This document shows positions 7,861 to 11,960 of a stretch of 11,960 nucleotides of DNA, piece by piece. A model generated the notes under the pieces. That model was given only the letters and a program-made list of their open reading frames with translations, had not been told where the DNA came from and did not search any database. Location: contig CAZUEM010000111.1 of the NCBI GenBank assembly GCA_964619155.1, positions 1 to 11,960 of the forward strand. The letters are read 5' to 3'. Made by a program: the position numbers and the translations under genes. Within the stretch, counting starts at the first letter, position 1. Each line of letters begins with the position of its first letter. The DNA is from CAIXRL01 sp964619155 (lineage in GTDB: Bacteria; Eisenbacteria; RBG-16-71-46).

Positions 7861-8115
7861 CGAGAACCGCTGCGCATCCCGCACAGGTGTCGCGGCCTCG
7901 CGGCAACGGACCTGTTCGAGGAACGACAACCGCGGCTCTCGCGCGCGGCGCGCGAGCGGCTCCCACGCGCGCTGGCCGTTCGGCCGCAGCGGTTTGGCCG
8001 CGGTCCGCGGCGCGGGCCCCGCACGCGCGCCAACGAACCGTCATGGCCCGGGGCCTGCATTGTGTCCGGATGGGATGGTCCCTCGGTACCGGCGAGCGCG
8101 GCGGGGTTTTCTGTG
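7861..8115. other. Non-annotated region right of the gap
   Basis: All three forward frames stay open from the gap to beyond base 8100, as expected by chance at this GC content, so openness is not evidence of a gene. The forward translations are Arg/Ala/Pro-rich with no recognisable motif. On the minus strand a frame with a possible TTG start at 7929 runs into the gap (LSFLEQVRCREAATP...), only 23 codons long. It could be the beginning of a gene hidden by the gap, but the evidence is thin. A perfect 9-bp inverted repeat lies at 7938-7956. Confidence 0.4.
7938..7956. repeat. Perfect GC-rich palindrome
   Basis: CTCGCGCGC at 7938-7946 and its exact reverse complement GCGCGCGAG at 7948-7956 flank a single G. 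It could form a short hairpin or be an operator-like dyad. In DNA this rich in CG dinucleotides such palindromes arise easily, so its meaning is uncertain. Confidence 0.35.
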
Positions 8116-8121
8116 TAATAT
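8116..8121 (+). promoter_or_regulatory. Possible -10 element of the cytochrome gene
   Basis: TAATAT sits in GGTTTTCTGTGTAATATG, the only clearly AT-rich run between the gap and the cytochrome gene, about 100 nt upstream of its ATG. No -35 hexamer stands out at the usual distance (about 8093-8098 reads CGAGCG). If used, it implies a 5' leader of roughly 90-95 nt. Confidence 0.35.
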
Positions 8122-8129
8122 GCCGCCGC

Positions 8130-8194
8130 GTGGGCAGGGCTGACGGGCCCACCTTCTCCGAGCCGTTCGGGTGTTGGGACCAGGACGAGCCAAC
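8130..8194 (+). other. Leader with two small hairpins upstream of the cytochrome gene
   Basis: GTGGGC 8130-8135 can pair with GCCCAC 8147-8152, and GTTGG 8173-8177 with CCAAC 8190-8194. Both stems are short. They could shape the 5' leader of the cytochrome mRNA. I recognise no known riboswitch or regulatory RNA here. Confidence 0.25.
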
Positions 8195-8208
8195 CAGACC
8201 TTCACGAC

Positions 8209-8213
8209 AGGAG
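8209..8213 (+). promoter_or_regulatory. Shine-Dalgarno of the cytochrome gene
   Basis: AGGAG within ACAGGAGAGAACCTG, with eight bases before ATG 8222. It decides the start: the frame opens further upstream, but only this ATG has a ribosome binding site and begins a signal peptide. Confidence 0.9.
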
Positions 8214-8221
8214 AGAACCTG

Positions 8222-8893
8222 ATGAACATCCGCGCAATCGCGCGTGGCGCACTCCTCCTCGGGGTGATCGCCGCGTTCTTCGCCGTGCAGGCGATGGCGG
8301 CGCCGTCCATGTCCAAGTCCACGGGCGCGGCCTGCGCCTCGTGCCACAAGAACGTCTCCGGCGGTCCGGACCTGACGGACGCGGGCGTCGCCTACAAGGC
8401 CGACGCCACCAAGGTCCCGGCCGACAAGGGCACGGCCAACGAGTACACCGGCGCCAACAAGTGCAAGATGTGCCACATGAAGCAGCACAAGTCGTGGGCC
8501 GAGACCAAGCACGCGAAGGCGTTCGATTCGCTGGTCAACGCCGACGAGGCCACGGCCGCCGCGTGGGCGAAGAAGATGGGCATCGAGTTGAAGGGCAAGG
8601 CCTCCGAGGACGCGGCGTGCGTCAGCTGCCACGTCACCGGCCAGGGCCTGCCGGGCGGCTACCCGCCGGCCGACGCCACGCTGATGGCGAACTTCAACAT
8701 CGTCGGCTGCGAGTCGTGCCACGGCCCGGGCGCGGCGCACCGCGCGGCCCCGAAGGACGACGCGGCGAAGAAGGCCTCGATCAACAACAAGGTGAGCGAG
8801 GCGTTCTGCAAGACCTGCCACACCGCCGCGGCGAGCCCGAACTTCAAGTACGAGGAGATGAAGGGCAAGATCCACCCGGTCGCGGCCGAGTAA
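8222..8893 (+). CDS. Periplasmic penta-haem cytochrome c, cytochrome c554 type
   Basis: 223 residues. Residues 1-26 are a signal peptide (hydrophobic 10-24, cleavage after AMA), so the protein is exported for haem attachment. Five CxxCH motifs occur at 38-42, 81-85, 133-137, 163-167 and 196-200. The stretch KCKMCH..QHKSW..TKHAKAF (80-101), then CVSCHVTGQG..GGY and GCESCHGPG..H (162-173), matches the pattern of the cytochrome c554 family (tetra-haem in Nitrosomonas, electron transfer from hydroxylamine oxidoreductase). Here an extra haem motif precedes the core. Besides the five CxxCH histidines only four others exist (His89, 97, 173, 218), so at least one haem must use another ligand, such as Met, or remain open on one side. 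It is probably a periplasmic electron carrier; a reductase activity cannot be excluded. It stands alone between its own leader and a strong terminator, with no redox partner in the window. Lys-rich by local standards. Confidence 0.95.
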   Translation: MNIRAIARGALLLGVIAAFFAVQAMAAPSMSKSTGAACASCHKNVSGGPDLTDAGVAYKADATKVPADKGTANEYTGANKCKMCHMKQHKSWAETKHAKAFDSLVNADEATAAAWAKKMGIELKGKASEDAACVSCHVTGQGLPGGYPPADATLMANFNIVGCESCHGPGAAHRAAPKDDAAKKASINNKVSEAFCKTCHTAAASPNFKYEEMKGKIHPVAAE

Positions 8894-8916
8894 CGCCGCC
8901 GCCGTTCCGCATCGCG

Positions 8917-8948
8917 CGCCGCGCGGAGCCTTCGGGTTCCGCGCGGCG
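8917..8948 (+). terminator. Terminator hairpin of the cytochrome gene with TTCG loop
   Basis: CGCCGCGCGGAGCC (8917-8930) pairs with GGTTCCGCGCGGCG (8935-8948) over 14 bp with one G-T wobble, closed by a TTCG tetraloop flanked by C and G. This is an unusually stable arrangement. It starts 24 nt after the stop codon. The tail TTCGCGTTTCGC has only short T clusters. The palindrome could also stop transcripts arriving from the convergent LamG gene. Confidence 0.8.
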
Positions 8949-8981
8949 TTCGCGTTTCGCGGGGCGTGCCCGGGCGCGCTC

Positions 8982-9004
8982 GTGCGGCGGCGCGACCGCC
9001 GCGC
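8982..9004 (-). terminator. Possible terminator hairpin of the LamG gene
   Basis: GTGCGGCGG (8982-8990) pairs with CCGCCGCGC (8996-9004) over 9 bp with one wobble and a 5-base loop. It lies 27 nt past the minus-strand stop of the LamG-like gene. No T-run follows, so it is only a candidate. The stronger hairpin at 8917-8948 may do the work instead. Confidence 0.35.
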
Positions 9005-9030
9005 AGCGGGCCGCCGCCGCCGCCGCGCCG

Positions 9031-9900
9031 CTACCGCGTGTCGAGGCTCTCGAAGCGCGTGCGCGCGGCGCTCGAGAGGCGCACCTCGTCGATGACGCCG
9101 TCGAACCCGTAGTAGAACGAGTAGTCCGACGCGCCCTCGATCTGCATCTGGCCGCTGATGTCGCTGAGCCGGCGCTCGTCCACGAAGTTGCCGATGACGA
9201 GCGGCGCCGCGCTCGGGCGCACGGTCTGGGGGCTCGCGTGGTGCGAGTCCAGGCGGCCGTCCACGTACAGGCGCACCAACGAGCCGTCCACGGTCGCGGC
9301 GACGTGCGTCCAGCGCTCGAGCGGCAGCGCGCCCACGGTCGCGAACGCGACCGGCGAGGCCGCCGCGGCGGGCTGCATCAGGAACACGAGGCGGCCCACG
9401 TCGGCCACGGCCCCGGTGCGGGCGAGCAGGCTTCCGCCCGCCCCGGTCGCCCCGCCCGGGAACCGGCCGGTGCCCGTCACGCCGAGCAGCCAGCTCTGCT
9501 CGCCCGGCACCGGCGACCAGCGCGCGGCGACGACCTGCAGCTCGGACTCGGACCACGAGGTGACCTGCACCCAGGCCTCGACCGTGAAGCCGCCCTCGAC
9601 GTCGAGCGCCGGATTGCGCGGCACGACCACGAACGACTGCTGCGCGCGCCGGAAGACGCGGGCGCTCTTGAAGCGGCCGAAGTCGGTGCGCGTGTCGGGC
9701 CCCGCGACGCCGCGCAGGCGGAACGGGCCCGCGTCGGCGACGTTCGGGCCGCCGTTCTCGTCGAGCGGCCACAACGCGACCGTGACCGAGTCGGCGACGG
9801 GCGGCTCGGGCGCCTTCTTCGGGGCGCGGACCTTCTTCGCCGCGCCCGTCGCGAACACCAGCACCAGCAGCGCCGCGAGCGCGAAAGCCGCGCGCCTCAC
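9031..9900 (-). CDS. Exported LamG-like (concanavalin-type lectin fold) protein
   Basis: 289 residues, starting at GTG 9900. The start is set by the GTGA overlap with the stop of the upstream glycosyltransferase and by the signal sequence that follows (MRRAAF then hydrophobic to about residue 19). No ATG precedes it in frame. After a Lys/Pro-rich spacer (22-34), residues about 39-285 match the LamG/LamG_3 jellyroll: VALWPLDEN (41-49), a DFGRFKSARVF strand, GGFTVEAWV (103-111), WTHVAATVDG..VRLYVDGRL, and the closing GVIDEVRLSSAART (268 onward). The fold usually binds carbohydrate or acts as a structural module. No catalytic residues are evident. A membrane anchor instead of a cleaved signal is possible. 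It is translated after, and probably coupled to, the glycosyltransferase, so a link to a glycan is reasonable but inferred. Confidence 0.88.
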   Translation of the reverse strand: MRRAAFALAALLVLVFATGAAKKVRAPKKAPEPPVADSVTVALWPLDENGGPNVADAGPFRLRGVAGPDTRTDFGRFKSARVFRRAQQSFVVVPRNPALDVEGGFTVEAWVQVTSWSESELQVVAARWSPVPGEQSWLLGVTGTGRFPGGATGAGGSLLARTGAVADVGRLVFLMQPAAAASPVAFATVGALPLERWTHVAATVDGSLVRLYVDGRLDSHHASPQTVRPSAAPLVIGNFVDERRLSDISGQMQIEGASDYSFYYGFDGVIDEVRLSSAARTRFESLDTR

Positions 9901-11960
9901 CGCGCCAGCCCCGCGTCGCGCAGGCGCGCCTCGACCTCGGCCGCCGCCGCGGCGTCGCCCGCCGCCGTGAACACTTCGTGCATGCGCCGGAGCGTAGCAG
10001 CGTCGGCCGCGTAGGCCACGACCGGTTTCCACAGCGCGGCCGCTTCGGCGTTCCGCCCCTGCAAAGCCTCGGCCCAGCCGCGGCCGATCCGCGTGCGCGG
10101 ATCTCCCGGCGCGAGCGCCTCCAGCCGGTCGAACGCCGCCGCGGCCTCGGCGGGCCGCTCCGTGCGCAGCAGGTTGTCGCCCAGCGCGAGCAGCACGTCG
10201 GGCTGGTTCGGTGCGAGGCGGGCCGCCTCGTCGAGCAGCCCCTGCGCGGTCTCGAAGCTCCCGCGTTCGCGCTCGGCCTGCGCCACCACCAGGCGCGCGC
10301 GCCAGTCCACGTCGGACATCAGCACCTGCGCGCGCGCGCGGTGCACCTCGCGCACGGAGGCGTCGGCGAGCCAGTCTGGGTCGCGCCCGAACTCCGGCCC
10401 GATCTCGTAGAGCACAGCGGGCCAGCGCTTCGTGAACGCACGCACGGTGAGCCCGGGCACCGCGGCCGAGGTGTCGAGCAGGTACGAGAAGTCGGGACGC
10501 ATCTGCGCCTCGGGCCACGAGAAGTAGAGCCAGCGCGCGCCGCCCTCGCGCGCCGCCGCGGCCAGTTGCGAGAGGGAATCCACGTACGGGAACGCGAGCG
10601 GCTCGAGGTTCGCGTGCCAGGCGAAGTGGGGCTTGCGTGCCATCACCCGCTCGCCGGGCTGCAGGTGCGGCCTCGCCTCGCGGGCGATCTCGAGCACCTC
10701 GACCGGGAGCTGGTCGAAGACGCGCTTCTGCACCGCCACCGACTCGCGGGCCGCGAGCAGCAGCGGCACGGCCGCGAGCAGGGCCTTGAGCCACACGCGC
10801 CGCCCGCCGCCCGCATCGAGCGCGAGCGCCAGCTTCGGCGAGCCGAACGCGGTCGCCGCGAGCAGCGCCCACGCGGGCAGCGCCGCGAGCGACCAGCGCT
10901 CGTTGTGGAACGCCGGCACCAGCGCGAGGAACAGCAGCGCGCCGGCGAGCAGCACGGGCCGCAGGCGCGCCAGCGTGCCGTCGGCCCACGCCACGGCCAG
11001 CCCGGCCAGCGCGGCCAGCGCGACCGGCAGCCCCGCGAGCTTGCGCGCGTCGAGCAGCAGGTGGTCGCCGACGTTGGCGGCCATGCGGGCGACGACCGCC
11101 GCGGGGTCGCGCGCGAGCACCGACCAGGGCGTCGGGAACTGCGGCTGCAACTCGCGCTGGTAGGTGTCCCAGGCGATCCCCTTCGACTTCGCGAACACGT
11201 CGTAGGCGACGTTGTGGTGGAGCTGGAACGCGAACTTCGCCCCGCTCGCCATCGAGACGGCCATCCACGGCAGGACCGGCGCGAGCCAGCCCGCCGCGAA
11301 CAGCGCCGCGCCTCGCGCGCGCGCGCCGCCGGGCGCCGCCGCCCAGCCGAGCAGCAGCGCCAGCAGCCCCGCGGGCAGCAGCGCGACGGTGTTGTAGCGG
11401 GTGAGGAACGCGAGCCCGGCGAGCGCGCCCGCGGCGAACACGCGGCGCGCCGAGCCGCCGCCCGTCAGCAGCAGCGCGAGCGAGCCCGCCTGCACCGCGA
11501 GCGCGAGCAGGTCGGTGGTGGCCGCGTAGCCGTAGCGCAGGAACTGCGCGTTGGCGGCGAGGAACGCGACCGTGAGGAGCGCCGGCGCCGCGCCCGCGCG
11601 CTCGCGGGCGATGCGGTGCCAGAGCAGCAGGGTCGCGACGGCCGCGGCCACCGACACCAGCTCGGCCGCGAGGAAGAGGTCGCGCACCACGAAGCCCGTG
11701 AGCGCGAGCACCATCTCGTGCAGCGGCCCGACCACGCCGTAGCGCGAGGGGTCGAGCCGCCCGCCCTGCAGCGCACGCGCGCCCGCGCCGTAGGCGCCGT
11801 AGAAGTCCGTCTCGGTGAACACGTCGCCCACGCGGTGCGGACCGAAGACGATGGCGAGCAGCACGGCGCCGAACGCGGCGACCAGCGCCCACGCGGCGCG
11901 GTCGAGCCAGGGCGAGCCGGGAGCGGCCGGGGCGTCGAGCGCCAGCGGCGCGGCGCGGCG
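9897..11960 (-). CDS. GT-C-type membrane glycosyltransferase (PMT/ArnT-like) with C-terminal TPRs, 5' partial
   Basis: 687 residues are visible. The frame is open to the right edge. A GTG at 11864 would cut into the first membrane helix (WALVAAFGAVLLAIVFG), so the real start lies outside the window. Numbering from the edge: a hydrophobic segment at about 24-40, then the first outer loop with FTETDFYGAYGAGARAL (Glu50, Asp52), the place where GT-C enzymes carry acidic catalytic residues. Roughly ten hydrophobic segments follow to about residue 385, with TRYNT after the TDLL helix. Next comes a soluble part (PHFAWHANLEPLAFP, WLYFSWPEA). Residues about 552-687 form three to four TPRs (GSFETAQGLLDEAARLAP and similar). 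This type of enzyme moves a sugar from a lipid-phosphate donor on the outer face of the inner membrane; donor and acceptor cannot be told. The TPR tail suggests docking to a partner. It ends TGA 9899-9897, inside the GTGA overlap with the LamG gene. Confidence 0.87.
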   Translation of the reverse strand, partial: RRAAPLALDAPAAPGSPWLDRAAWALVAAFGAVLLAIVFGPHRVGDVFTETDFYGAYGAGARALQGGRLDPSRYGVVGPLHEMVLALTGFVVRDLFLAAELVSVAAAVATLLLWHRIARERAGAAPALLTVAFLAANAQFLRYGYAATTDLLALAVQAGSLALLLTGGGSARRVFAAGALAGLAFLTRYNTVALLPAGLLALLLGWAAAPGGARARGAALFAAGWLAPVLPWMAVSMASGAKFAFQLHHNVAYDVFAKSKGIAWDTYQRELQPQFPTPWSVLARDPAAVVARMAANVGDHLLLDARKLAGLPVALAALAGLAVAWADGTLARLRPVLLAGALLFLALVPAFHNERWSLAALPAWALLAATAFGSPKLALALDAGGGRRVWLKALLAAVPLLLAARESVAVQKRVFDQLPVEVLEIAREARPHLQPGERVMARKPHFAWHANLEPLAFPYVDSLSQLAAAAREGGARWLYFSWPEAQMRPDFSYLLDTSAAVPGLTVRAFTKRWPAVLYEIGPEFGRDPDWLADASVREVHRARAQVLMSDVDWRARLVVAQAERERGSFETAQGLLDEAARLAPNQPDVLLALGDNLLRTERPAEAAAAFDRLEALAPGDPRTRIGRGWAEALQGRNAEAAALWKPVVAYAADAATLRRMHEVFTAAGDAAAAAEVEARLRDAGLAR

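Noticed and set aside
5365..7929. Protease start at 7929, upstream of the gap
   Set aside because: It would require reading through N. ATG 7638 directly starts a standard signal peptide.
6167..9772. Minus-strand open frame spanning protease, gap and cytochrome
   Set aside because: It crosses the 100-N gap and runs antisense to the cytochrome and out of frame with the protease and LamG gene. It is not a protein.
9897..11864. GTG 11864 as the start of the glycosyltransferase
   Set aside because: It would remove the front of the first membrane helix, and the frame is open to the window edge, so the gene is 5' partial.

Overview
The window is very GC-rich (by eye about three quarters G+C, with almost every third codon position G or C). 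It carries six recognisable protein genes plus the tail of one entering from the left. Most are exported: clear signal peptides, a lipoprotein signal, a multi-haem cytochrome c, and two proteins ending in a FlgD-like/type IX-sorting-like C-terminal domain (PNP ... D.AGR ... PPGLYFVR). High GC, those C-terminal domains and a membrane glycosyltransferase fused to TPRs together suggest an uncultivated Gram-negative bacterium such as Candidatus Eisenbacteria or a relative. That placement is inference, since no rRNA or marker gene is present. A run of exactly 100 N at 7761-7860 shows that this is a draft or metagenomic scaffold.

Layout. 1-272 (+) is the Pro/Ala-rich end of an upstream gene. It overlaps by ATGA with a large secreted protein (269-3946, +) built from five diverged ~220-residue units. 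A 120-nt convergent gap with a strong hairpin follows. On the minus strand, a secreted subtilisin-like protease (7638-5365) is followed after 11 nt by a probable lipoprotein with Asp-box repeats and a CxCC motif (5353-4067), likely one operon. 7639-8221 is a divergent intergenic region interrupted by the assembly gap. Its right part holds a possible promoter, a leader and a good ribosome binding site for a penta-haem cytochrome c of the c554 type (8222-8893, +), which ends in a 14-bp hairpin with a TTCG loop. Convergent to it, a GT-C-type membrane glycosyltransferase with C-terminal TPRs (11960-9897, running off the right edge) overlaps by 4 nt (GTGA) with a LamG-like exported protein (9900-9031).

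How the genes may work together. The sequence shows no single pathway. The common theme is the cell envelope: the repeat protein and the protease share an exit or anchoring domain, the protease and Asp-box lipoprotein are probably co-expressed, the glycosyltransferase and LamG protein are translationally coupled, and the cytochrome stands alone as a periplasmic electron carrier or small redox enzyme. I found no tRNA, rRNA, CRISPR array, insertion sequence, integrase or defence gene, and no convincing evidence of an unknown multi-gene system. The points most worth checking are the five-unit repeat protein, the Cys-rich signature in the Asp-box lipoprotein, the haem/histidine count in the cytochrome, and what lies in the gap.
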